From: Parafrigoribacterium mesophilum
GTDB lineage: Bacteria > Actinomycetota > Actinomycetes > Actinomycetales > Microbacteriaceae
DNA length: 64,000 bases
Direction: 5' to 3'
Assembly (NCBI RefSeq): GCF_039652555.1
Contig: NZ_JBDJAF010000001.1
Location: 682,001 to 746,000 of the forward strand
The position numbers and the translations under genes were made by a program. A model generated the notes under the pieces. The model was given only the letters and a program-made list of their open reading frames with translations. It ran no database searches and was not told the DNA's origin. Shown here one piece after another: positions 57,145-64,000 of the stretch (the first letter of the stretch is position 1; every line of letters begins with the position of its first letter).

Positions 57145-58041
57145 ATGGCCGACCTGGCCGAGATCGCCCGTGAGCTCTACAGGCTCACTCCCGACGCGTT
57201 CACCGCGACCCGCAACAAGCGCGCCGCCGAGGCCCGCGCGGACGGCGACAAAGAGCTGGCAGCCAGCATCCGTTCACTGCAGAAGCCGTCGACGGCGGCG
57301 TGGGCGATCAACCTTTTCGTGCGCGAGCGCTCCGAGGAGATCGGGCAGGTGATCCAGCTGGGCCGGACACTTCGCGCGGCGCAGGCCGACCTCGACAGTG
57401 ACGCGCTCCGAACTCTGAGCCAGCAGCGTCGGCAGCTGGTGGCAGCCCTGGGCAAGCAGGCGGCTGCGCTGGCGAAATCGTCGAGTCACCAGATCAGCGA
57501 AGCGGCAGTGACCGAGATCGAGCAGACCCTCAACGCGGCCATGGCGGATGCGCGCGCTGCCGCCGCCCTGAAAACGGCGCGTCTGACGCGGTCACTAGAT
57601 TCGGTCGGGCTCGAACCGGTCGACCTCGTCGGCGCCGTGGCTGCCGCCGACGATGACGTGATCGAGGCGGCGGCCGAGGATGCGGTGGTGGTGGAAAAGG
57701 AGGCGCGGCCGCCGGCGCGGATCGGTCCGTCGAAGCGCCAGTTGGCCGACGCGCGGCAGAAAGCGGCGGATGCCACCGATCGCGCCGGGGATGCGACGGC
57801 GACGGTGGCGGCGGTGGCCCGCCGTATCGCCGTAGCCACCCGCCGGCGGGACGAGTTCGCGACGGAACTCGAGGAACTGAAGGCGGAGGTAGCGGCACTG
57901 GAAACCAGAGTGTTGGCCGCCGACCGCGAATTGCAACAGCTCGACCGGGAACACGATCAAGCCAGCCGGACTGCCGAAGCCGCCCAGAGTGCGGCGAGGC
58001 GGGCGCGGGATCGGCTGGACCGGCTCCAGGGCACGGAGTAG
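57145..58041 (+). CDS. Coiled-coil protein, unknown function
   Basis: A 298-residue, almost entirely helical, Ala/Glu/Arg-rich protein. Residues 1-60 form a conserved-looking N-terminal block (MADLAEIARELYRLTPDAFT, then ATRNKRAAEARADGD and STAAWAINLF). The Trp-containing PSTAAWAINL motif is typical of an actinobacterial family of unknown function. Residues 200-298 are a long coiled coil (EFATELEELKAEVAALETRV). No signal or membrane segment. ATG 57145 was chosen over TTG 57142. It is followed 36 nt later by the nnrE gene on the same strand. Confidence 0.75.
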   Translation: MADLAEIARELYRLTPDAFTATRNKRAAEARADGDKELAASIRSLQKPSTAAWAINLFVRERSEEIGQVIQLGRTLRAAQADLDSDALRTLSQQRRQLVAALGKQAAALAKSSSHQISEAAVTEIEQTLNAAMADARAAAALKTARLTRSLDSVGLEPVDLVGAVAAADDDVIEAAAEDAVVVEKEARPPARIGPSKRQLADARQKAADATDRAGDATATVAAVARRIAVATRRRDEFATELEELKAEVAALETRVLAADRELQQLDREHDQASRTAEAAQSAARRARDRLDRLQGTE

Positions 58042-58077
58042 CCCGCCAGCGTCAGTCACGCGAGCAGAATGGGTGCC

Positions 58078-58851
58078 ATGATCAACGGCTACACGGCGGA
58101 ACAGGTGCGGGCGGCAGAGGCTCCACTGCTCGCCGCGGGGGTTCCTTTGATGGCACGTGCGGCCGCCGGCCTTGCCCGCGAGATTCGCACGCTGTTGCCG
58201 GATGCCGGCAGCACCGTTCTCGTGCTCGCGGGCTCCGGCGATAACGGCGGCGACGCCCTGTTCGCCGCTGCCGAAATGGCGGCCGACGGCTCGGACGTCG
58301 CCATCATCGCCACCGGCAGCCGCATCCACGAACCAGCCCTGGCTGCCGCCCTCGCGGCCGGCGCGCACGTTGAGGACCCCGCGGATGCAGTCCGGCTGGC
58401 TGCCGGGGTGGATGTGATCGTCGACGGCATCCTCGGCACCGGGACCAGCCCGAACCCGGCGCTGCGCGGTGGTGCGCGAGATGTCGTGCAGGCGATTCTG
58501 CCGGTATTGGGTGCGCCGCGGCATCCGCTCGTCGTTGCGGTGGACATCCCGAGCGGCATCAATCCCAATCCTCCGGATGCCGCAGAAGTCGCCGCCGGGG
58601 CCGCGGCTGACCCAGAATCCGCGGCCATCCTGCCGGCCGATGTCACCGTCACCTTCGGCGGATACAAGGCCGGATTGCTCATCCCGCCCGCCTCCGAGTT
58701 CGCCGGACGCGTGGTCCTCATCGACATCGGGCTCGGACCGGAGCTAGCGAAGCTCGAGCCGGTCATCCGCATGCCTGACGCACCGACGCGCGAGGGCCAC
58801 ACTGGTAAAAGCCGAACTTCCGTCGAACTGAGAAGAGTGTTGGATGCCTGA
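58078..58851 (+). CDS. nnrE: NAD(P)H-hydrate epimerase (YjeF N-terminal domain)
   Basis: A 257-residue YjeF_N-fold protein without the C-terminal dehydratase domain. MINGYTAEQVRAAEAPLLAA and the substrate loop AGSGDNGGDALFAAAEMA are diagnostic. The first Asn of the usual GNNGGDG is Asp here and Gly is Ala at the end. It epimerises damaged NAD(P)HX so that the kinase-like dehydratase can repair it. ATG 58078 is preferred to ATG 58069. It overlaps by 8 nt the NYN-LOTUS gene, so translation is coupled. Confidence 0.88.
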   Translation: MINGYTAEQVRAAEAPLLAAGVPLMARAAAGLAREIRTLLPDAGSTVLVLAGSGDNGGDALFAAAEMAADGSDVAIIATGSRIHEPALAAALAAGAHVEDPADAVRLAAGVDVIVDGILGTGTSPNPALRGGARDVVQAILPVLGAPRHPLVVAVDIPSGINPNPPDAAEVAAGAAADPESAAILPADVTVTFGGYKAGLLIPPASEFAGRVVLIDIGLGPELAKLEPVIRMPDAPTREGHTGKSRTSVELRRVLDA

Positions 58852-59839
58852 ATCCAAAGAAGACCGTGTCGCCGTCTACATCGACTTCGACAACATCGTG
58901 ATCTCCCGCTACGACCAGATCCACGGGCGCGGGCGCTTCCTCCGCGATCGCGTTCGCGCCGCCACCGCTGACTCGGTGCGGGCCAACACCGATCTGGCGA
59001 CCCGCTTGGGCGATGCAACGGTGGACATCGGGGCCGTGCTCGACTTCGCGTCATCGTTCGGGTCCATCGTGATCAGCCGGGCTTACGCGGACTGGTCCAT
59101 CGAGGTGAACGCCAGCTACAAGAATCAACTCACCGAGCGTGCCGTCGACCTGGTGCAGTTGTTCCCGACCGTGCGGTCGATGAAAAACGGCGCGGACATC
59201 CGCCTTGCCGTCGACGTCGTCGAGGACCTGTTCCGCCTTCCCGACCTCACCCACGTGGTCATTGTGGCGGGCGACTCCGACTACATCGCACTGGCGCAAC
59301 GCAGCAAGCGGCTCGGCCGCTACGTCGTCGGTATCGGCGTGGCAGGCTCCACCAGCACCGCACTCGCCGCCGCTTGCGACGAATTCGCCGACTACGATGC
59401 GTTGCCCGGCATTTCCGATGCCGAGGAGGAACAACAAGCCGCAGCGGAACCAGATGCCGTGGCGACGCTGGAGCAACCGGATGCCGACGAGCCGGCAGCG
59501 ACGTCACCCGCGACGACGAAGAAACAGTCTCCGCAACGCCCGTCCGGCGGGGGTCAAGGTAGGAAGGCGAAGCAGTCGGCCCAGCAGGCGGCGTCTCAGC
59601 TTCTCATTCGCGCGCTGCGCTTGCTGCACGCCAAAGACGACTCGGACTGGGTAGGAAGTTCAAATGTGAAGAACCAGATGCTGCGGATGGACCCGTCGTT
59701 TCAAGAATCCGCCCTCGGCTACAAGAACTTCAGCGACTTCGTGAAATCACGGGGCAACATTGCCGAGTTGCGTGAGGAAGGCGTGCAGCGCAAGCTGCGG
59801 CTGCGGCCGACTCAGGCGGCTCAGGCGGCTCAGAAGTAG
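58844..59839 (+). CDS. NYN-domain ribonuclease-like protein with C-terminal LOTUS/OST-HTH
   Basis: A 331-residue protein. The NYN domain (about 8-190) has the acidic site YIDFDNIV, a conserved Asp in NGADIRLAVDVVEDL and VAGDSDYIALAQRSK, so the PIN-like metal-binding Asp set is complete. A Gln/Pro/Ser linker (about 195-245) leads to a winged-helix LOTUS/OST-HTH domain (about 250-320, LLIRALRLLHAKDDSDWVGS...YKNFSDFVKSR). The combination, similar to VapC-like RNases and LabA/YacP proteins, suggests RNA cleavage or binding. A 16-bp duplication covers its stop codon. Confidence 0.88.
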   Translation: MPESKEDRVAVYIDFDNIVISRYDQIHGRGRFLRDRVRAATADSVRANTDLATRLGDATVDIGAVLDFASSFGSIVISRAYADWSIEVNASYKNQLTERAVDLVQLFPTVRSMKNGADIRLAVDVVEDLFRLPDLTHVVIVAGDSDYIALAQRSKRLGRYVVGIGVAGSTSTALAAACDEFADYDALPGISDAEEEQQAAAEPDAVATLEQPDADEPAATSPATTKKQSPQRPSGGGQGRKAKQSAQQAASQLLIRALRLLHAKDDSDWVGSSNVKNQMLRMDPSFQESALGYKNFSDFVKSRGNIAELREEGVQRKLRLRPTQAAQAAQK

Positions 59840-59859
59840 ACAAGCTCAGAAGTAGACAA
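59828..59859 (+). repeat. 16-bp direct duplication across stop codon
   Basis: GCTCAGAAGTAGACAA occurs twice in tandem (59828-59843 and 59844-59859); the first copy contains the TAG stop of the NYN-LOTUS gene. It is preceded by two CTCAGGCGG copies (59812 and 59821) just inside the gene. A simple slipped-strand duplication would explain it. Confidence 0.85.
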
Positions 59860-59956
59860 AGGCCATCGCGGCTCGAGGTTCGTCCGCCTGTGTGAACCTC
59901 CGCAAAAGATTTTAGAAAATGCTTGCGAACTATCTTCGAATGTGTAAACTATGTTT

Positions 59957-61462
59957 GTGTCCAGTTCCGAGACTATCTTCGACTCATCGCTCAGTGCGGT
60001 GCTTTCCGCCATGGAGGCGTTGCCGACCGACCTGGCTCTCGTCAAACAGCTGGACGACCCGGCGTTGTTGGCGCAACAACGCCGGGTGGCCGAAGCGAGC
60101 AAGAAGCTCAACGCGTGTGCCTCGCTGATCGCCGGGGAGATCGGCCACCGCTCGCGGCGCGACCTCGGCTACTCCGGACTTGCTCAGCGGGAGGGTTTCC
60201 GCACCCCTGAAGCGCTCGTGCAATTCACGACCGGCTCCACGGCACGGGAAGCCACCACGCTCGTCCAGATCGGCACAATGGTCTACGACTCCATCATCGA
60301 TGCAGCCACCGACACGACGGCGCCGGATGCTCCGGTGCACGAACCATGGTTGAGGGCGGTCGGGGCCGCCGTCAGCAGCGGCACTCTCTCCCTGGAGGCA
60401 GCTCGCGCGATCCGAGCGGGACTGGGCAACGCCACCGTCGACGCCAACAGCGGGGGTGTCACGGCAGTGCAGCTGGCCGAGGCGGCCAGCGCACTGTTGG
60501 AAGAGGCGGCGGAACTCAACGCCGATCAGCTGTACAAACGAGCTCGGGCTCTGCGCGACGATCTGGATGCCGCCGGAATCGCGAACCGTGAGAGAGCCAT
60601 TTACCAGGAGCGGTCCTTCCGACGGGTAAAGCGCCCCAACGGACTGAGCCGGTTCATTCTCGACCCCGACCTGGAGACATCCGCCTACCTCGACGACGTC
60701 TACGACAAACTCACCTCACCGCGCCGTGGCGGCCCGCGCTTCATCGACGAAGCAGACAAGGCATGGGCTGAGACCGTCGCGAACGACGACCGCACGCTGG
60801 ACCAGTACCTGCACGACGCCTTCACGGCGCTGCTGCGGCTCGGCGTCGGCTCCGATCAGTCCGATGCCCACCTCATCACCGGCTCCCGCACCCCCGCGGT
60901 ACGCGTGCTCGTGACCGGCGAAACGCTCAGAGCACGCAGCGGGCACGGTCGCATCGAAGGCATCGACATTCCGGTGTCGATCGAGACGGTGGAGCGGAAC
61001 ATCTGCACTTCGGGGACCGTGGAAATCGAGTTCGGCACAAACGGACAGCCCCTGGACCTCGGCCGTGAGGTGCGCCTCTTCAACAATCGGCAGAAGATCG
61101 CCCTCGCCGTGCGCGACGGTGGATGCATGTGGCCGGGATGCGACCGGCCGCCCACCTGGACGGAGGCGCATCACACCAAGCAATGGGTACGAGACCATGG
61201 CGGCACCGATGTGGCGGATGGACTGTGTCTGTGTCGCCATCACCACATGCTCTTGCACGACAATCACTGGGAGATCATCCGCAAGGGCGCACAGTTCTGG
61301 CTCATTCCGCCGCCAGACATCGACTCCGCCCAGACGCCTCGCCCACTGGAATCCAAGAGTGCCATTCTGAAAGATCTGCAACGAGAGGCCACGAGACAGG
61401 GCGCATCACCGGGCAGCACCCGACAACGCAGCGACTTCTCACTCGCGGGACCACCGACTTAG
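59957..61462 (+). CDS. DUF222/HNH endonuclease domain protein
   Basis: A 501-residue protein. The N-terminal DUF222 helical domain (about 20-300) has QRRVAEASKKLNACASLIAGE and the RRDLGYSGLAQREGF motif common to this family. The HNH domain (about 385-445) has the zinc-binding Cys/His set CMWPGCDRP and LCRHHHMLLHDN, with the catalytic AHHTKQW. These proteins are very abundant in actinobacteria and may be mobile-element remnants or phage/plasmid defence; activity is unproven. GTG 59957 lies 6 nt after TAAACT, a leaderless start; an ATG at 59951 directly follows the hexamer and adds two residues. Confidence 0.86.
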   Translation: MSSSETIFDSSLSAVLSAMEALPTDLALVKQLDDPALLAQQRRVAEASKKLNACASLIAGEIGHRSRRDLGYSGLAQREGFRTPEALVQFTTGSTAREATTLVQIGTMVYDSIIDAATDTTAPDAPVHEPWLRAVGAAVSSGTLSLEAARAIRAGLGNATVDANSGGVTAVQLAEAASALLEEAAELNADQLYKRARALRDDLDAAGIANRERAIYQERSFRRVKRPNGLSRFILDPDLETSAYLDDVYDKLTSPRRGGPRFIDEADKAWAETVANDDRTLDQYLHDAFTALLRLGVGSDQSDAHLITGSRTPAVRVLVTGETLRARSGHGRIEGIDIPVSIETVERNICTSGTVEIEFGTNGQPLDLGREVRLFNNRQKIALAVRDGGCMWPGCDRPPTWTEAHHTKQWVRDHGGTDVADGLCLCRHHHMLLHDNHWEIIRKGAQFWLIPPPDIDSAQTPRPLESKSAILKDLQREATRQGASPGSTRQRSDFSLAGPPT

Positions 61463-61476
61463 CCGGGCCAGGCACC

Positions 61477-61524
61477 GCCGGCGTTCGGGCCGCGCCAGGA
61501 GCCCGCCGGCGTTCGGGCCGCGCC
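61477..61524. repeat. 20-bp direct repeat
   Basis: GCCGGCGTTCGGGCCGCGCC occurs at 61477-61496 and 61505-61524, an 8-nt gap apart, immediately after the HNH gene. Followed by three GCAGCAGTT-type triplets. No function evident. Confidence 0.75.
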
Positions 61525-61613
61525 GGCGACCAATTGCAGCAGTTGCAGCAGTTGCCCACCGTGGCGACAGCGGACGCTTTGCGTGTCGCGGGCGGGCGAC
61601 GTAGTCTCCCAAG

Positions 61614-63039
61614 GTGCCCCACAACTCCGGCAACGCCGCTGCCGACCCCGCCCCTGGACTGTTCAGCCGCGACTTCCTGTGGGCCACGATCGGCACCGTT
61701 TCGCTGTGCTTTCTGGCGGCGTTCGAGTCGCTGGCGGTCACGACGATTATGCCCGTCGTCAGTGCCGAACTGCACGGAGCGAGCCTCTACGCGCTGGCCT
61801 TCTCCGCGCCTCTGGCCACCGGCATCGTCGGCATGGTGGTCGGCGGCAATTGGGCCGACCGCATCGGGCCGACCGTGCCGCTCTACACGTCCGTCGCCAC
61901 GTTCATCGCGGGTCTTCTGATCGCGGGAACCGCCTCCAGCATGGTCACACTCGTGGCCGGTCGCCTCGTGCAAGGCTTCGGCACGGGTGCCATGATCGTC
62001 GCCCTGTATGTGGTTGTCGCGCGCGCGTTTCCGGCACGACTGCATCCGTCGATCTTTGCCGGCTTCGCCGCCGCCTGGGTCATCCCCTCGCTGATCGGGC
62101 CGGTGGCCGCCGGTGCCGTCACCGAAGTGTGGAGCTGGCATTGGGTGTTCCTCGGCGTGGTCGGACTCGTGCTGATCGCCATGGCGATGGTCGTTCCGGC
62201 CATGCACAGCCTGTCCGGCCCGGCCCGATTCGGGGACGAGGCCGCGGCGGCCGACGCCACCGCGGTGCCGTGGTCGTTCGCTCGGATGCTGTGGGCCATT
62301 CTGGCTGCGCTGTCCGTGCTCGGTCTCGGCCTGCTCTCCTCGGTTCCGACGGTCGGCGGTGTGCTCGCCGCAGTGGCGGTGGTCGTGGCGATCGTGGCAG
62401 TGCGATCCCTGGTGCCGCGCGGCACACTCACGGCCCGACGGGCTGCCCACCGTGATCCTCACCCGCGGCATCATCGCGGCGGCGTTCTTCGGCGCCGAGG
62501 TCTACCTGCCGTACCTGCTTATCGACCATTACACGTTTTCGGCCACTGTTGCCGGTGCAGCGCTCACGCTCGCCGCGTTGGCGTGGGCGAGCGCATCCTG
62601 GCTGCAAGGCCGCCTGGCGAATACTCTCACGCACACTGGAAGCATCCGGATCGGCAGTTGTGTGCTTCTCACGGCGATCGCGTTCACCTTCGCAACGGCA
62701 CTGTGGGGGCTGCCTCCGGTCGTCGCGATCATCGGTTGGGGAGCCGGTGGCGCCGGCATGGGACTGATGTACCCGCGCACGAGCGTGATGACGCTGGCCC
62801 TGTCCACCAGCGAGAACCAGGGCTTCAACTCGTCCGCGCTGTCGATTTCCGACTCGCTGGGCGCTTCGCTCGCGTTGGCCACCACGGGGATCGTGTTCGC
62901 CGGGTTCTCCTTTGCCGGCGTCTTCGCCTTCGCGGGTGGAATTGCCGTCATCGCCATTGTCCTGAGTTGGCGGATCGCACCGGCGCCCACTGCTCACCTT
63001 CGTGCGACTGCCGCCGAACCACGGGCCACACAAGCATGA
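61614..63039 (+). pseudogene. MFS transporter interrupted by a +1 frameshift
   Basis: A 12-TM major facilitator split between two frames. The first frame reads MPHNSGNAAADPAPGLFSRD through the N-terminal domain to RSLVPRGTL, then runs into low-quality sequence. The second frame resumes at LPTVILTRGIIAAAFFGAEV and continues to the natural end RATAAEPRATQA. The join is at about 62434-62442, in CGGCCCGACGGG; one extra C or G would account for it. The GTG start is 6 nt after TAGTCT, leaderless type. Either a recent pseudogene or an assembly error. It could also be a 475-residue gene if the base is erroneous. Confidence 0.85.
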
Positions 63040-63138
63040 CACCGATGCGCCACGCACCATAAGGGATATCCCCCATGTGGGCCGGCGTCGTGCCGAGGAC
63101 AGTGAACGGATCAGACCCGCTTCACGAAAGGCACGATC

Positions 63139-63360
63139 ATGGTCTCGACTCACACCCGGTGGGCTGGCATGGCACTAGCCGCCATGCTTCTCGCTGTATC
63201 CACACCCGCGTTCGCCAGCCAGGACCCAGGAATCGCCAGCGGTCCTCAGCCGGCCAACGGCTCGACCTGCCCGCTCACACGTACCGGCACGCAGTTCATG
63301 CACTGCGACAACCTCACCGGCAACGGCGTGGCGGCACCGCCCTGGGTCCCGGAACGCTGA
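63139..63360 (+). CDS. Small secreted protein
   Basis: A 73-residue exported protein. The signal (about 1-27, MVSTHTRWAGMALAAMLLAV) ends AFA-SQ, giving a 46-residue mature peptide with two cysteines (CPLTRT and HCDNLTG) that could pair. The ribosome site GAAAGG lies 8 nt before ATG 63139. No family recognised. Confidence 0.65.
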   Translation: MVSTHTRWAGMALAAMLLAVSTPAFASQDPGIASGPQPANGSTCPLTRTGTQFMHCDNLTGNGVAAPPWVPER

Positions 63361-63378
63361 CTCCTCCAGTGCGCCGCG

Positions 63379-64000
63379 TTACTGTCCTGCGCGCTCGAGC
63401 ACCAGTTCGCGCACCCGGGCGGCATCCGCTTGACCGCGCATGGCCTTCATGACCGCGCCGATCACGGCACCCGCCGCCTGTACCTTGCCGTCGCGGATCT
63501 TCGCGAGCACATCGGGTTGCGCGGCCAATGCGGTGTCGATCGCGGCGATCAGCGGACCGTCGTCGGAGACCACCTTGAGCCCGCGCCCCTCGACCACCTC
63601 GGCCGGGGTTCCTTCCCCGGCGATCACACCCTCGAGCACCTGGCGTGCCAGCCGGTCGGTCAGCGTTCCGGCCTCGACGAGCACGATGAGTTCCGCGACG
63701 TGCTTCGGCGAGACCAGCGACGACGCATCCACGCCCTGCGCGTTGGCGGTGCGGGCGATCTCGCCCGTCCACCACTTGCGCGCCTTCGCGGGCGTCGCGC
63801 CCGCCGCGACGGTCTCTTCCAATTCGACCAGCAGACCGGAGTTGACGACGTCCCGGAACTCGAGGTCGGAGAAGCCCCACGCCTCCTGGAGCCTGCGGCG
63901 GCGGACGTTCGGCTTTTCTGGCAGTGCGGCACGTAACTGTTCGATAAGTTCCGCGGACGGCTGCACCGGCAGCAGGTCCGGCTCAGGGAAGTACCGGTAG
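63379..64000 (-). CDS. gatB: Glu-tRNA(Gln)/Asp-tRNA(Asn) amidotransferase subunit B, C-terminal part
   Basis: The minus strand is open from the window end, entering at YRYFPEPDLLPVQPSAELI, a GatB hallmark (the YRYFPEPDL catalytic-core end). It continues into the tail domain (GatB_Yqey) with ARKWWTGEIARTANAQG and GQADAARVRELVLERAG at the C-terminus. About 207 residues are present; the N-terminal cradle domain lies outside. GatB transamidates mischarged tRNAs with GatC and GatA. Stop at 63379. Confidence 0.95.
   Translation of the reverse strand, partial: YRYFPEPDLLPVQPSAELIEQLRAALPEKPNVRRRRLQEAWGFSDLEFRDVVNSGLLVELEETVAAGATPAKARKWWTGEIARTANAQGVDASSLVSPKHVAELIVLVEAGTLTDRLARQVLEGVIAGEGTPAEVVEGRGLKVVSDDGPLIAAIDTALAAQPDVLAKIRDGKVQAAGAVIGAVMKAMRGQADAARVRELVLERAGQ

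Noticed and set aside
61614..63062. A 482-residue reading of the MFS gene in one frame
   Set aside because: After about residue 275 the protein becomes Arg/His-rich shadow sequence while the true C-terminal domain continues in the next frame; treated as frameshift.

Overview
The window looks like chromosomal DNA of a high-GC actinobacterium, most probably family Microbacteriaceae. The basis is the gene families (DUF3097, ClpS-DUF2017-metallopeptidase, a ~510-residue GAPDH with a long N-terminal extension, DUF222-HNH endonuclease, DUF1206, GatB), the strong G/C third-position bias, and a very common promoter arrangement in which a TANNNT hexamer sits 6-8 nt before the start codon, implying leaderless mRNAs. 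The assignment is from family recognition only; no database search was run.

Layout. 1-5.7 kb (all leftward): DUF3097 protein (cut by the window edge), an ECF sigma/anti-sigma pair, an acyl-CoA thioesterase behind EttA, a DUF6993-type lipoprotein, Ssb and a small protein. 5.7-12.7 kb: YghZ-type aldo/keto reductase, two hypothetical proteins separated by a 17-bp tandem repeat, a possible 38-residue membrane peptide overlapping gap tail to tail, a Tag-like glycosylase lacking most zinc ligands, a J-domain/NERD-like protein, a VOC protein, tRNA-Arg(UCU) and a thioredoxin-like pair. 12.7-16.4 kb: MarR-MFS operon with a clear 26-bp operator, orn, tRNA-His, clpS-DUF2017 and a zincin. 16.5-20.1 kb: a thiamine-precursor ECF transporter (YkoE-YkoD-YkoC type) led by a TPP riboswitch, ending in a P-loop kinase. 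20.2-26.7 kb: GerW-like protein, phosphoketolase, metal P-type ATPase, deazaflavin-type reductase, dinB. 26.7-36.8 kb: M23 peptidase, two more aldo/keto reductases, thioesterase, several small membrane proteins, acs followed by a small gene that apparently uses a CTG start, TetR, PspC and a HAD phosphatase.

37-43.6 kb holds a DHA2 drug exporter, a PPOX protein, a Nudix hydrolase, a divergent flavin monooxygenase/FMN reductase pair and an S9 peptidase. 43.7-45.3 kb is a visibly lower-GC island with a SipW/ER-type signal peptidase and a secreted protein carrying a SipW-type signal (TasA/CalY-like). 45.3-56.9 kb carries a quinone reductase, a second luciferase-like oxidoreductase, a GNAT, an MFS, two alpha/beta hydrolases, a zinc alcohol dehydrogenase, a HesB-fold protein without cysteines, a DUF1206 membrane protein and two SDRs. 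57.1-59.8 kb is a cluster of a coiled-coil protein, NAD(P)HX epimerase and a NYN-LOTUS protein. 60-64 kb has a DUF222-HNH endonuclease, a frameshifted MFS gene, a small secreted protein and the C-terminal part of GatB.

The genome is compact: many genes overlap by 1-4 nt (sigma/anti-sigma, ECF operon, clpS/DUF2017, marR/MFS) and several convergent pairs share or abut stop codons. Three intergenic spots (26.7, 46.4 and 52.3 kb) carry related REP-like and short tandem repeats. No CRISPR, prophage, IS element or classic defence cluster was seen.
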